Assembly (NCBI GenBank): GCA_035280245.1
Contig: DATEGF010000121.1
Coordinates: 31,724 to 95,723, forward strand
DNA length: 64,000 nt
Direction: 5' to 3'
Source: DASZHJ01 sp035280245
GTDB lineage: Bacteria > Pseudomonadota > Alphaproteobacteria > ATCC43930 > CGMCC-115725
In this document: in pieces, positions 7,986 through 16,905 of the stretch
Layout of the letters: the number at the start of each line of letters is the position of its first letter
How positions within the stretch are numbered: the first letter of the stretch is position 1
Notes under the pieces: generated by a model
Database searches by the model: none
What the model saw: only the letters and a program-made list of their open reading frames with translations
Told to the model about the DNA's origin: nothing
Translations under genes and position numbers: made by a program

Positions 7986-10205
7986 ATGCGCTCAAAGCGG
8001 CGCTGGATCGGCATCGCCGCCGGCGTCGTCGCGCTGGCGGGGCTGACCGCGCTGGGTCTCTGGGCCTTCGACTTCGCCGACCGGCATACTCGGGTGCTGC
8101 TTCCCGAGGACCTCGCGGTGGCGTCGCCGGGCGCCGATCTCTCGCCGAGGGTCGCCGGTCTTGTCGGGCTCTGGGGTGGCGACCGCTGGGACGGCGGACC
8201 GCAGCCACTGGCCGTCGCGGTCGAGCGGATCGATCCCGACCATACCGCGAGCGTCGTCTACGCCTGGGGCTACAACTTCGCGGCCCACACGACACAGGGC
8301 TGGCGGCGGGTTTCCGCGACTGTCACCGACGAGGGCCACCTGGTCTTCGACCTGCCGAGCCGTCATATCGCCGATTTCTCGCTGGGGGCGGACGGCCGCC
8401 TGCTGGGGCGCGACACCGATCCGACCGACTGGCGGAGCTACATCCTGCTGCATCGGGCGACGGGCCGCGACCGCACCGCCGAGATCGCCGACGCGACCGA
8501 GCGCTCGGGAACGCTCTGGCACGAGGTGGACATTCCCGAGCACGCCCAGGTCGGCGCCGCGGCGGGCCAGAGCATCACGCTCCGGACCACGCTCTACCCG
8601 AGCGCCGCGCCCGGCCATCAGCCGCTCGTCATCATCGTCCACGGCTCGACCGCGGGGATCGACGCGCAGCGCTCGCTCCGCTTCGAGGAGCAGGCGAGGT
8701 ATTTCCTGTCGCTCGGCTACGCGGTCGCGGTGCCCATGCGCAAGGGCCGTGGCAAATCGGACGGCCCGCAGATCGAGTCCGACGATTTCCACGTTCCGCC
8801 ACCGCGCGTCCAGATCGACTCGGGGATCGAGGACATCGAGGCGGCGGTCGACTATTTCAGCGGCCAGCTGTTCGTCGATCCGAGCCACATAGTGCTCGTG
8901 GGCGAGGAGCATGGCGGCCTGCTCGCGGTCGCCTACGCGACGCGGCATCCCGACAAAGTCAGCGCGGTCCTGAACTTCTCCGGCGGCTGGTGGCCCGAGA
9001 CCTATCGCGGAGGCGGCATCAACACCGGCGAGTTCGCCGAGGCTGGCGGCGGCAGCGCGCATCCGCCGATGCTCTGGCTCTACGCCGAGGGCGATGCCTT
9101 CACGCCGCTCTCCCATGTCGAGGAGGAGTTCGCCGCCTTCCGGGCGGCGGGCGGCGAGGCGCGTCTCGTGGTCGTGCCCGATCCCCGCGACGTCAGTGCC
9201 TATGGCACGCGTCTCTTCCAGTGGACGGCAAAATGGGAAGGCGTGGTGCGGGCTTTCCTCCGGGGCGACGACCGCGCGCCTGATCGGGCAGGCGCGACGC
9301 TGATGGGGTTCAAAGACCCGATCGATCCTGAGAACATCATGGATGGTGCGATTTTCTATCCGACCTGGCCCGCGCCCGGTCGGACCGGCAACGCGACCTG
9401 GGTGGTCGACGCGCTCAGCGATGCACCGCTAGCCGACGGCCGATTTCCGCTGATCCTGTTGTCGCACGGCGATGGCGGTAACCGGCTCAGCCACCATGAC
9501 CTTGCCACTGATCTTGCGCAGCGCGGCTTCATCGTCGTGACGGTGACACATCCGGGTGATTCGGACCGCGACCCCGATGCTTGGCGCAGCGATCGCGTAC
9601 TCGTCGGCCGGGAGTACGATCTGCGATCGGCGCTCGACGCGGTTCTTGCCAATCCGGTGTTCGGCCCCCATGTCGATCGCAACCGCATCGCTGTCGCCGG
9701 CTTCTCGCTCGGCGGCTACACGGCGCTGCTCATTGCCGGCGCCAGGCCAGATTTTTCCAGGTTCAGCACCTATTGCCGCGACACTGGCGCGGTGCCCGCG
9801 ACGTGCGCGGAGGGGCCGCCGCTGATCCGGCCCGGCCTCGGCTTCTTCCGCGATGAGCGCGTCAAGGCGGCCTATCTGATGGCCCCCAATCCCGGCTATT
9901 TCTTCACGCTCGCGGGTCTTGCCGACGTGCGGGTCCCCGTCCATATCGACGACCCCGGGGACGACAACATGGTGGTCCGGCCCTATGCCGCGGAGCGCAT
10001 TCGCGATCTCTTGCCGGATGCGCCGGAATACATGTGGGTGCCTGGCGTGGGACACTATGCCTACTTCGCGCCGTGTCCCGATCGGGCGCGCGATCCGACA
10101 CTTCAGGTCTGCGCGGACCCGGCGGGCTTCGATCGGGCTCGGTTCCATGTGGAACTCGCTGGCCAGATCGCGGATTTCTTGCGACGGACGCTGGTGGCTC
10201 CCTGA
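7986..10205 (+). CDS. Membrane-anchored/exported tandem alpha/beta-hydrolase protein
   Basis: 739 aa from ATG 7986 (GGAG upstream), preferred over TTG 7926 because it starts a basic plus hydrophobic signal/anchor (MRSKRRWIGIAAG...). Residues about 45-160 are a beta-rich region unlike known enzymes to me. Residues 200-430 form a first alpha/beta-hydrolase: strand plus HG at 219-220, and an elbow G306-E307-E308-H309-G310 where the expected nucleophile Ser is Glu308. Residues 470-739 form a second hydrolase resembling dienelactone-hydrolase/PAF-acetylhydrolase enzymes, with oxyanion SHGDGG, nucleophile S574 in GFSLGG and H690 in GVGHYAYF. Thus only the second head looks active. Substrate unknown; expected outside the cytoplasmic membrane. 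Confidence 0.75.
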   Translation: MRSKRRWIGIAAGVVALAGLTALGLWAFDFADRHTRVLLPEDLAVASPGADLSPRVAGLVGLWGGDRWDGGPQPLAVAVERIDPDHTASVVYAWGYNFAAHTTQGWRRVSATVTDEGHLVFDLPSRHIADFSLGADGRLLGRDTDPTDWRSYILLHRATGRDRTAEIADATERSGTLWHEVDIPEHAQVGAAAGQSITLRTTLYPSAAPGHQPLVIIVHGSTAGIDAQRSLRFEEQARYFLSLGYAVAVPMRKGRGKSDGPQIESDDFHVPPPRVQIDSGIEDIEAAVDYFSGQLFVDPSHIVLVGEEHGGLLAVAYATRHPDKVSAVLNFSGGWWPETYRGGGINTGEFAEAGGGSAHPPMLWLYAEGDAFTPLSHVEEEFAAFRAAGGEARLVVVPDPRDVSAYGTRLFQWTAKWEGVVRAFLRGDDRAPDRAGATLMGFKDPIDPENIMDGAIFYPTWPAPGRTGNATWVVDALSDAPLADGRFPLILLSHGDGGNRLSHHDLATDLAQRGFIVVTVTHPGDSDRDPDAWRSDRVLVGREYDLRSALDAVLANPVFGPHVDRNRIAVAGFSLGGYTALLIAGARPDFSRFSTYCRDTGAVPATCAEGPPLIRPGLGFFRDERVKAAYLMAPNPGYFFTLAGLADVRVPVHIDDPGDDNMVVRPYAAERIRDLLPDAPEYMWVPGVGHYAYFAPCPDRARDPTLQVCADPAGFDRARFHVELAGQIADFLRRTLVAP

Positions 10206-10220
10206 GCCGGTACCGCCCGC

Positions 10221-10243
10221 ATACGTAGGTTTACTGATACGTA
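10221..10243. promoter_or_regulatory. Paired ATACGTA sites upstream of the receiver gene
   Basis: ATACGTA occurs at 10221-10227 and again at 10237-10243, 16 bases apart start to start, each containing the palindrome TACGTA. They lie about 80 bases before the receiver-protein start in the 113-base gap. The spacing, about one and a half DNA turns, and the local AT richness suggest a binding site, but no protein is assigned. Confidence 0.3.
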
Positions 10244-10318
10244 CTTCCCCGAGATATTCGCGGCGGGTCGGCTGTGGTTCGATCCCACCAGACAACGGTG
10301 CATTGGTGGAGCGAAACC

Positions 10319-10756
10319 ATGAGCGATCAGAGCAAAACCGCCCTCGAAACCCCGGTCCCGGCGCCCGGCGCGGCCTGCCCGACGGTGCTCGTCATCGACG
10401 ACGAGCCGATCATCCGCCAGAGCCTGGAGATTCTGCTCGAGAGCTACGGCTACCAGGTGGCGCTCGCGCGCGACGGCGCTCAGGGCCTCGCGGCTTTCCG
10501 CCGGATCCGGCCGGACCTGGTCCTGACCGACATCGTGATGCCGAACCAGGACGGCATCGAGACAATCCTGGCCATGCGGCGCGAGCGGCCGGGTGCGAAG
10601 ATCATCGCGATGTCCGGCCGCGGCCTGAGCGGGAATACGGAGTACATCGACATCGCGTCGCGGCTTGGCGCCAACGCCGCCATTCCGAAGCCGCTGGAAG
10701 CGGTAAAGCTGATCGCCACGGTGCAAGCGCTGGTGGCCGAGCAGGCTGCCGCCTAG
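10319..10756 (+). CDS. Stand-alone response-regulator receiver protein (CheY-like)
   Basis: 145 aa from ATG 10319, which has GGTGGAG 8 bases upstream. After a 20-residue Pro/Ala-rich leader, residues 22-140 are a single receiver domain: acidic pair D28/D29 (VIDDEP), phosphoacceptor D71 (LVLTDIVMP), hydroxyl residue S99 (AMSGRG) and K124 (PKPLE). No output domain follows, so it acts by protein-protein contact or as a phosphate shuttle. No histidine kinase is adjacent; the nearest kinases are tens of kilobases away. The following 89-aa gene starts 34 bases downstream with a strong ribosome-binding site and may be its partner (inference). Confidence 0.85.
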   Translation: MSDQSKTALETPVPAPGAACPTVLVIDDEPIIRQSLEILLESYGYQVALARDGAQGLAAFRRIRPDLVLTDIVMPNQDGIETILAMRRERPGAKIIAMSGRGLSGNTEYIDIASRLGANAAIPKPLEAVKLIATVQALVAEQAAA

Positions 10757-10790
10757 CCCATCACCGCTGAATCGACCGGGAGGGGAGCCC

Positions 10791-11060
10791 ATGTCTTCAG
10801 AGATCAGTACGGTGTGCGAGTTCTCGATCAAGTCCTCGGATGACATCGAGGTCCAGCGCGCGGCGAGCCCTGAGGCGCCCATCGTGATGGCGGCTCGGGC
10901 CTGGGCGCTTGCCTTCGAGGCAAGGCAGCGCGGGACGGCCGCGGCAAGCGAGGGCGCCGAGCTCGCGCTCTACGATGCCGCGGCGGACGTGACCGCGCTC
11001 AAGAGGGCGGAGCTGGCCCTCTACGAGGTTGTCCTGGCGTCCGAGCAGATCGCCAAGTAG
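10791..11060 (+). CDS. Hypothetical protein, 89 aa
   Basis: ATG 10791 with a good GGAGGGGAG ribosome-binding site. The protein has an N-terminal strand-like segment (CEFSIKSSDDIEV) and a long Ala/Leu-rich helical C-terminal half (ELALYDAAADVTALKRAELALYEVV) containing the near repeat ELALYDAA / ELALYEVV. No signal peptide or membrane segment. I do not recognise a family. It follows the stand-alone receiver by 34 bases on the same strand and so is probably cotranscribed; a helical small protein could be a binding partner of the receiver, but that is inference. Confidence 0.55.
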   Translation: MSSEISTVCEFSIKSSDDIEVQRAASPEAPIVMAARAWALAFEARQRGTAAASEGAELALYDAAADVTALKRAELALYEVVLASEQIAK

Positions 11061-11179
11061 TCCAGCCGATCCGCGGCCGACCCTAGGGGCCGCCGCGCCG
11101 TCGCTCGGCCCCCAGGCTCGGACGGACCTTCCAAGACCTGTTAAGGTGGCGCTCGCGGAAACTCACTGCAGCGCCACCG

Positions 11180-12094
11180 ATGCTCACTCTGCGTCAGATC
11201 GAGGTGATCCGCGCCATCATGGTCACCGGGACCGTTGGCGGCGCGGCTCGTTTGCTGAACGTGTCCTCTCCAGGCGTGAGCCGCGTGATGAAGCACGCCG
11301 AGGCCTCGGTGGGCGTGAAGCTCTTCAGCCGCAGGGGCGGGCGCTACAGCCCGACCCGCGAGGCCGACGCCATCTTCAGCCAAGTCAATTCGGTCTACGA
11401 CAAGGTCGAAGACCTGCAATTCGTGATCTCGCGGGTGAAGCGCGGCGCCAGCACGGAGCTCCGCATCGGCTCGGTGCCGAGCATCGCCGCCGCCATGGTG
11501 CCGCGCGCGGTCTCCGACGTGCGCGGCGCCTATCCCAATCTCCTGATCGAGGTCGACATCCTCAAGATCGAGGACGTGATCGACTTCCTGCTGCTAGGGA
11601 AGGGCGAGCTGGTGGCGGCGAGCTCTCGGTTCGATCATCCGCTGCTGACCTTCGAGCTGCTGGCGCGCGGACGCCTCAAGTGCATTGTCCCGGAGAACCA
11701 CCCGCTCGCGCGCAAGACCCGGATCAGCGCCGAGGAGATCGTGGCCCACCCGTTGATCGGTATGGACCCGAACGATCCCTATGGTCGGATCATGGCCGGC
11801 GTGTTCACGAGCCACGGGCTTCATTACGACGTGGCGATCCGCGCCCGCTTCGGCTCGACCGTTTGCGCGCTGGTGACCCAGGGCCTCGGCATCGCGATCG
11901 TCGACGAGTTCACGCTGTCAGCCGATCAGTGGCCCAAGATCAGGACGCTCGACATCGTGGAGCCCACGGGTTTCCAGACCTACATCGCCCACCGCAGGGA
12001 CGCGACGCTCTCGAGTTATGGCACGCGCTTTGTGGCGGCGCTGCGCACGCACATGGAGGCGGTCACCCGTCTCAAGGGCAATCGCAGGAAGTAA
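11180..12094 (+). CDS. LysR-family transcriptional regulator
   Basis: 304 aa with the standard LysR layout: winged helix-turn-helix at residues 1-60 (LRQIEVIRAIMVTGTVGGAARLL...SRVMKHAEASVGVKLF) and a two-lobed effector-binding domain at 90-300. Length is typical. It lies 157 bases upstream of the ABC importer substrate-binding gene on the same strand, which is unusual for LysR proteins (often divergent) but makes it the likely local regulator of the importer and shikimate-degradation genes that follow. The effector would then be a pathway compound such as shikimate, dehydroshikimate or protocatechuate; this is inference. A T-rich stretch TGTTAAGTTTCC follows its stop. Confidence 0.85.
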   Translation: MLTLRQIEVIRAIMVTGTVGGAARLLNVSSPGVSRVMKHAEASVGVKLFSRRGGRYSPTREADAIFSQVNSVYDKVEDLQFVISRVKRGASTELRIGSVPSIAAAMVPRAVSDVRGAYPNLLIEVDILKIEDVIDFLLLGKGELVAASSRFDHPLLTFELLARGRLKCIVPENHPLARKTRISAEEIVAHPLIGMDPNDPYGRIMAGVFTSHGLHYDVAIRARFGSTVCALVTQGLGIAIVDEFTLSADQWPKIRTLDIVEPTGFQTYIAHRRDATLSSYGTRFVAALRTHMEAVTRLKGNRRK

Positions 12095-12251
12095 CATCAT
12101 GTTAAGTTTCCTGCACACCTTTGTTATTGACGCGCGGCGGTGCCTTCAGCAACGTCCGATCGGGCCCGTGACAAAACACCCGTGCTCCGCGACAAGCGAC
12201 CAGGCGCCCGACTGGCAGCGGCCGGGAAATCAGAACCTATGGAGGAAGCCT

Positions 12252-13394
12252 ATGAGGCGCTCGGCATGGCTGGCATTGGGGTTGGCTCTCTGCCTGAGCT
12301 CGGGGGGCTCCGCCCTCGCACAATCCACCGTCTACATCCCCGCCGTTCTCGAGCTCTCGGGCGCGGGCGCGGTCTCCGGCACGAATTTCCGCGACGGCAT
12401 GCTGCTCGCGATCGACGAGATCAACGCCAAGGGCGGCATCCTCGGCCGTAAGATCGACACGCCGATCCTCGACACCCAGAGCGACGCCGGCATCTCCCGC
12501 GCACAGCTCCAGAAGGTGCTCGACAACAATCCTTACGTTGTGCTCGGCCCGGTCTTCTCGGGATCCGTGCTGGTCGACATGCTGCTGACCCAGCAGGCGG
12601 AGATCCCCGAGATCGTCGGCGGCGAGGCCGGCGCCATCACGCAGAAGGGCGACCCCTACGTGTTCCGGACGTCGTTCGGCCAGCAGACGAGCATCCCGAA
12701 GATCGCCAACTACATCCGCGACGGCATCAAGGCGAAGACGATTGCGATCCTCTGGGTCAATAACGACTTCGGCAAGGGCGGGCGCGACTCCTTCATGAAG
12801 GCGATGGCCGAGCGCAACATCAAGGTCGTGGGCGACGTCTCGACGGAGTCCGGCCAGACGGATTTCTCCGCCGATGTCGTGAAGCTCAAGGGCGTCGATG
12901 CCGACGCGATCTTCGTATACACGAACGAGGAGGAGTGCGCGCGCTTCCTGCGAGAGGCGAAGAAGCAGGGCCTCAACAAGCCGCTGATCGGCGAGACGAC
13001 GCTGCTGAGCCAGAAAGTGATCGAGCTCGCGGGCGACGCCGCGAACGGCATCCGCGGACACGTCGGCCTCACCATCGACGCACCGATCCCCGCCGTTCAG
13101 GAGTTCTCCAAGAAATTCCAGGCGCGCTTCAACTATCTCTGCGACCACAACGGCATCAAGGGCTACACCGCCGTCTATTTCATCAAGTACGTGACGGAGA
13201 AAGTCGGCAAGTTCGACAGTAAGGCCTTCGCGGAGAAGGCACATGGCATCACCATCACGCCCCAGCAGGAGCCCAACATCCTGATGGACGTGACCTGGGA
13301 CAAGAACGGCGACATCGACCGGCAGAGCTTCCTGGGCGAGGTCGTGAACGGCAAACAGAAGATCGTGGAGATCCTGCCGAAGCTTGGCTCATAA
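12252..13394 (+). CDS. ABC transporter periplasmic substrate-binding protein (LivJ-type)
   Basis: 380 aa from ATG 12252, preceded by the strong GGAGGAAG at 12241-12248; the longer reading frame upstream lacks coding character. An N-terminal Sec signal (MRRSAWLALGLALCL...) ends near ALA|Q at about residue 24. The mature protein is a type-I periplasmic binding fold (Peripla_BP_6): VYIPAVLELSGAGAVSG, GILGRKIDTPILD, and the hinge region around ILWVNNDFGKGG. It should deliver ligand to the LivH/LivM permease encoded next. The presence of shikimate-converting enzymes at the end of the same gene string suggests an aromatic-pathway polyol acid such as shikimate or quinate instead of an amino acid. 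Confidence 0.88.
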   Translation: MRRSAWLALGLALCLSSGGSALAQSTVYIPAVLELSGAGAVSGTNFRDGMLLAIDEINAKGGILGRKIDTPILDTQSDAGISRAQLQKVLDNNPYVVLGPVFSGSVLVDMLLTQQAEIPEIVGGEAGAITQKGDPYVFRTSFGQQTSIPKIANYIRDGIKAKTIAILWVNNDFGKGGRDSFMKAMAERNIKVVGDVSTESGQTDFSADVVKLKGVDADAIFVYTNEEECARFLREAKKQGLNKPLIGETTLLSQKVIELAGDAANGIRGHVGLTIDAPIPAVQEFSKKFQARFNYLCDHNGIKGYTAVYFIKYVTEKVGKFDSKAFAEKAHGITITPQQEPNILMDVTWDKNGDIDRQSFLGEVVNGKQKIVEILPKLGS

Positions 13395-13399
13395 CTCCG

Positions 13400-13520
13400 G
13401 TGCGTCCTTCGACTCGCGATGCTGCGCATCGCGGCTCGGGATGAGGCGAATTGGTGCAGCAGGAAGAAAGTCCTCATCCTGAGCCGGTCCCGAAGGGACC
13501 GAGTCGAAGGACGCAGGATG
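13400..13520. repeat. Dispersed intergenic repeat, copy B
   Basis: Shares the left edge TGCGTCCTTCGACTCGCG and the right edge GAGTCGAAGGACGCAGG with the copy at 5413-5566; the edges are inverted repeats, with an inner CCGGTCCCGAAGGGACCG hairpin. It sits inside the transporter operon, between the binding-protein and permease genes. In this position it could make a stabilising 3' hairpin that raises binding-protein expression over permease expression, a known role of REP sequences in binding-protein operons; here it is inference. Confidence 0.7.
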
Positions 13521-13555
13521 CGGGCTTGAGCAGCGCCCGCGCTGGGCCGGTGTAA

Positions 13556-14437
13556 GTGTCCGTGGCATCCTTCATCCAGCTCCTGGTCTCGGGTCTCGCG
13601 ACGGGAGCGATCTACGCCCTCATCGCCGTCGGCTTCACGCTCCTCTGGCAGACGTCGCAGACCATCAACTTCGCCCAGGGCGAGTTCGTCATGCTGCCAG
13701 CATTCTTCGTGCTGGCGGCGATGAACATGGGCGCGCCGTTCTGGCTGGCGGCGCTGATCGCTCTCGCGCTCTCCGTCGTGGTCCTCGGCCTGCTGTTCAA
13801 GCTGGTCATCGTCGATCCCATGCTGAAGCAGGGCGTGCTGCCGCTGGTGATCTCCACCATCGCGCTCTCGCTTTTCATGAAGGAGAGCGTGAAGACCTTC
13901 TACGCCTCGCAGGCCCAGCCGTTTCCGACGCTGGTGCCCGCGGTCGACGTCCATGTTCTGGGTGCGGTGGTGTCGACGCAGAGCCTGGTGGTGCTCGCAG
14001 TCGCGATCGCGACGGTGGTGGTGCTGCATCTCCTCTTGAACCAGACCCGGCTCGGCCGCTCCATGCAGGCGACCGCGCAGAACCCGGCGCTCGCGCTCAT
14101 CCTCGGCATCCCCGTGCGCCGCATGGTGCTCTTGACCTTCCTGCTCAATGCGGTGCTGGTCGCGATCGCCTCGATCCTCGTGAGCCCGATCTATCTCGCC
14201 AAATTCACCAACGGGGAGACGCTGGGCCTTGCCGCGTTTCTCGCGGCCATTATCGGCGGCTTCAACGAGGTGCGCGGCGCGATCCTCGGCGGCGTCATCC
14301 TGGGCGTGCTCGATAATCTCTCCGCGGCTTATATCTCCTCGCAATACCGCAGTGCGTTTCCGCTCCTCATCCTGATCTTGGTGATCCTGATTCGACCGCA
14401 GGGTCTGTTGGGCCGCGTCGAGGAGCGGACTGTATGA
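13556..14437 (+). CDS. Branched-chain-type ABC transporter permease (LivH family)
   Basis: 293 aa integral membrane protein with about eight hydrophobic segments, beginning FIQLLVSGLATGAIYALIAVGF, a hallmark of LivH permeases, and including QTINFAQGEFVML and IIGGFNEVRGAILGG, the latter being the cytoplasmic coupling region that contacts the ATPases. The start is GTG 13556; an in-frame GTG at 13562 is an alternative. Its stop overlaps the start of the next permease by four bases. It forms the translocation pore together with the LivM protein. Confidence 0.88.
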   Translation: MSVASFIQLLVSGLATGAIYALIAVGFTLLWQTSQTINFAQGEFVMLPAFFVLAAMNMGAPFWLAALIALALSVVVLGLLFKLVIVDPMLKQGVLPLVISTIALSLFMKESVKTFYASQAQPFPTLVPAVDVHVLGAVVSTQSLVVLAVAIATVVVLHLLLNQTRLGRSMQATAQNPALALILGIPVRRMVLLTFLLNAVLVAIASILVSPIYLAKFTNGETLGLAAFLAAIIGGFNEVRGAILGGVILGVLDNLSAAYISSQYRSAFPLLILILVILIRPQGLLGRVEERTV

Positions 14438-15408
14438 GCCGCACGGGCGCGGCGACGCTCGCGGTCGCGGCACTCGCGGCGGTGACGGTGCCGTTCCTGC
14501 TCAAGTCCTACGGCATCTATCTCCTCTCGATGTGGGCGGTGCTCGCCGTCGCGGCGATCGGCCTCAACCTGACGCTCGGCTACGCCGGCCAGATCTCGCT
14601 CGCTCAAGGCACCTTCGTCGGCATTGGCGCCTACTGCGTGGCACTGCTGGTACCGCTGGGCGTGCCGTATCCGGTCGCGTTCCTCTCAGCGGGGCTGCTC
14701 TGCTTCGCAATCGGCTGGCTCTTGGGATATCCCGCGCTCCGCGTCCAGCACCACTACCTCGCCTTCGTGACGCTCGCGTTCACCACGCTGGTCTTCCTGG
14801 TGATGCGGAACGAGGAGTGGCTCACCAACGGCATCTACGGCATCAACGCCATTCCACGGCCGGTCTTTTTTGGTTGGTCTACCGGCAAGCCGCTGCAATT
14901 CTATTTCTTCAGCCTGGGCGCCTTGACCGTGATCGCGGCGGCGATCGGCTGGATGCTGCGATCGCCCTGGGGGCGCGCGTTCGTGGCCTTGCGCGAGAAC
15001 CCGATCCGCGCTCTCTCGCTGGGCGTCGATACTCGCCGCTATACGCTCATCGCCTTTGCGCTGGGTGCGGGGCTCGGCGGTCTCTCGGGCGCGCTCTACG
15101 CGCCACTCGTGCAGTATGTCGAGCCGAACTCCTTCGCGCTCGGATTGTCGTTCAACCTCTTGCTGATGGTGATCGTCGGCGGCAGCGGCTTTTTCTTCGG
15201 GCCGTTCGTGGGTGCGCTGATCGCGGTGCTGCTGCCGGAATGGACCCGGGTCGCCGAGGGCTACTACCTCATCGCCTACGCCGCCGTGGTGATGGTGCTG
15301 ATGGCGTTCTGCCCGACCGGCGTGATCGGGCTGATCCAACGCGCGACCAAGACGACGCGGCGCACGCCCGGGCCAGCGCCGCTGGTGATCCAGAGGACCG
15401 AGCCATGA
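14434..15408 (+). CDS. Branched-chain-type ABC transporter permease (LivM family)
   Basis: 324 aa membrane protein with about nine to ten hydrophobic stretches. LivM hallmarks are GYAGQISLAQGTFVGIGAY near residue 50 and the coupling region with GGSGFFFGPFVGA near 250. Length matches the family. ATG 14434 overlaps the livH stop (ATGA) and its own TGA overlaps the ATG of the ATPase gene, so the four transporter genes are translationally coupled. It pairs with LivH in the membrane. Confidence 0.88.
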   Translation: MSRTGAATLAVAALAAVTVPFLLKSYGIYLLSMWAVLAVAAIGLNLTLGYAGQISLAQGTFVGIGAYCVALLVPLGVPYPVAFLSAGLLCFAIGWLLGYPALRVQHHYLAFVTLAFTTLVFLVMRNEEWLTNGIYGINAIPRPVFFGWSTGKPLQFYFFSLGALTVIAAAIGWMLRSPWGRAFVALRENPIRALSLGVDTRRYTLIAFALGAGLGGLSGALYAPLVQYVEPNSFALGLSFNLLLMVIVGGSGFFFGPFVGALIAVLLPEWTRVAEGYYLIAYAAVVMVLMAFCPTGVIGLIQRATKTTRRTPGPAPLVIQRTEP

Positions 15409-16148
15409 GCGCCGTCCTCGAGGTCTCGGACCTGCGCAAGAGCTTCGGTGGTGTCAGCGCGGTCGACGGCGTCTCCTTCGAGGTGCGGCCCGGTGAGATC
15501 CTCGGCATCATCGGCCCGAACGGTTCCGGCAAGTCGACGCTCTTCAATTGCGTCCTCGGGCAATTGCACCCGACCGCGGGCGAGGTGCGCATCGACGGCA
15601 GGCGCACCACGGGTATGCGCCCCTGCGATCTCAATCGTCTCGGCGTCAGCCGGACCTTCCAGATGCTGCAGGTGTTTCCGCAGCTCTCGGTGCGGGACAA
15701 TCTGATCCTCGCGGGCCAGGAGCACCAGGGCTCCATGCTCTCGCGGCTCCTCGGCCGCGGCGATGCCGGACTCGGCGGCGATGCCGAGCAAATGGTCGAG
15801 TTCTTCCGCCTGTCGCATCTCGCGGACGAGCGGGCGGCAGACCTGAGCTACGGCCAGCAGAAACTCCTGGACGTCGCCATGGCCTTCATGGCGGGGCCGC
15901 GGCTCGTGCTGCTGGACGAGCCCGCGGGTGGCGTCAATCCGACGATGCTCGGGCAGCTCCGCGAGCGGCTCGAGGCCTATCACGCCGAGCGCGACGCCAC
16001 CTTCGTGGTGATCGAGCACCAGATGGAATTCGTCATGGCGCTCTGCACCCGCGTGCTGGTGCTGGCGGAGGGCCGCGTCATCGCCGAGGGTGCGCCGGAA
16101 GAGGTCCGCCGCAACCCCACCGTTATCGACGCCTATCTCGGCCACTGA
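15405..16148 (+). CDS. ABC transporter ATP-binding protein (LivG family)
   Basis: 247 aa from ATG 15405, four bases overlapping the LivM stop; longer upstream readings overlap livM and are not used. Walker A GPNGSGKST at 37-45, signature LSYGQQKLL (the LivG variant of LSGGQ), Walker B LVLLDEPAGG followed by the switch histidine in VVIEHQME. A LivG-type protein carries an insertion before the signature (here MLSRLLGRGDAG). It supplies energy for import together with LivF. Confidence 0.9.
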   Translation: MSAVLEVSDLRKSFGGVSAVDGVSFEVRPGEILGIIGPNGSGKSTLFNCVLGQLHPTAGEVRIDGRRTTGMRPCDLNRLGVSRTFQMLQVFPQLSVRDNLILAGQEHQGSMLSRLLGRGDAGLGGDAEQMVEFFRLSHLADERAADLSYGQQKLLDVAMAFMAGPRLVLLDEPAGGVNPTMLGQLRERLEAYHAERDATFVVIEHQMEFVMALCTRVLVLAEGRVIAEGAPEEVRRNPTVIDAYLGH

Positions 16149-16155
16149 CGCACGC

Positions 16156-16905
16156 ATGAGCGACGCCAAGCCCCTCCTCATCCTCGACAAGGTCGTCGCC
16201 GGCTACGGCAAGATGACGATCCTGAACGGCCTCAGCGCGGAGATACGCCGTGGCGCCATCACGACGGTCATCGGCCCCAATGGCGCCGGCAAGTCGACCA
16301 TGTTCAAGACCGTCTTCGGCGTGCTTCCCGCACGGAGCGGGACCATCACCCTCGACGGCCGCGATATCGCGAACTCGTCGCCGCGCCAGCTCCTGGATCT
16401 CGGCGTCGCCTATGTGCCGCAGGGCCGGAACATCTTTCCGGAGCTCAGCGTGCGGCACAATCTCGAGCTTGGCGGCGTCGCGCTCACGGATCAGGCGAGC
16501 CTGCCGCGGCGGCTTGACGGCATCATGGCGCGGTTTCCCGTGTTGCGGGACCGTGCGGACGCCCAGGCGTCGACGCTCTCGGGTGGGCAACAGAAAATGC
16601 TCGAGGTCGCGCGCGGACTCCTGCTCGATCCGAAGCTCCTGCTGATCGACGAGCCCTCGATCGGCCTCTCGCCGCTGATGGTTCAGGAGATCTTCGCGCT
16701 GCTAAAAGGGCTCCGCGACAGCGGCGTCACGATCCTGATGATCGAGCAGAACGCGAAGCAGGCCTTGCAGATCTCCGACTACGGGCTGGTGCTGGAGCAG
16801 GGCCGCACGCGCATCGAGGCGACGGCGGCGGATATCCTGGCCGATCCGCGGATCGCCCAATTGTTCCTGGGCGGCGGCCTCGCGCCGGTGGAGAAGGCGT
16901 CGTGA
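16156..16905 (+). CDS. ABC transporter ATP-binding protein (LivF family)
   Basis: 249 aa from ATG 16156, seven bases after the LivG stop. Walker A GPNGAGKST, Q-loop YVPQGRNIFPELSV (the text 'GRxIFPxLSV' is typical of LivF), signature LSGGQQKML, Walker B LLLIDEPSIGLSPLM, and switch region MIEQNAKQAL. The second ATPase of the importer. Its TGA overlaps the GTG of the shikimate dehydrogenase gene, tying the transporter to that enzyme in a single transcript. Confidence 0.9.
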   Translation: MSDAKPLLILDKVVAGYGKMTILNGLSAEIRRGAITTVIGPNGAGKSTMFKTVFGVLPARSGTITLDGRDIANSSPRQLLDLGVAYVPQGRNIFPELSVRHNLELGGVALTDQASLPRRLDGIMARFPVLRDRADAQASTLSGGQQKMLEVARGLLLDPKLLLIDEPSIGLSPLMVQEIFALLKGLRDSGVTILMIEQNAKQALQISDYGLVLEQGRTRIEATAADILADPRIAQLFLGGGLAPVEKAS

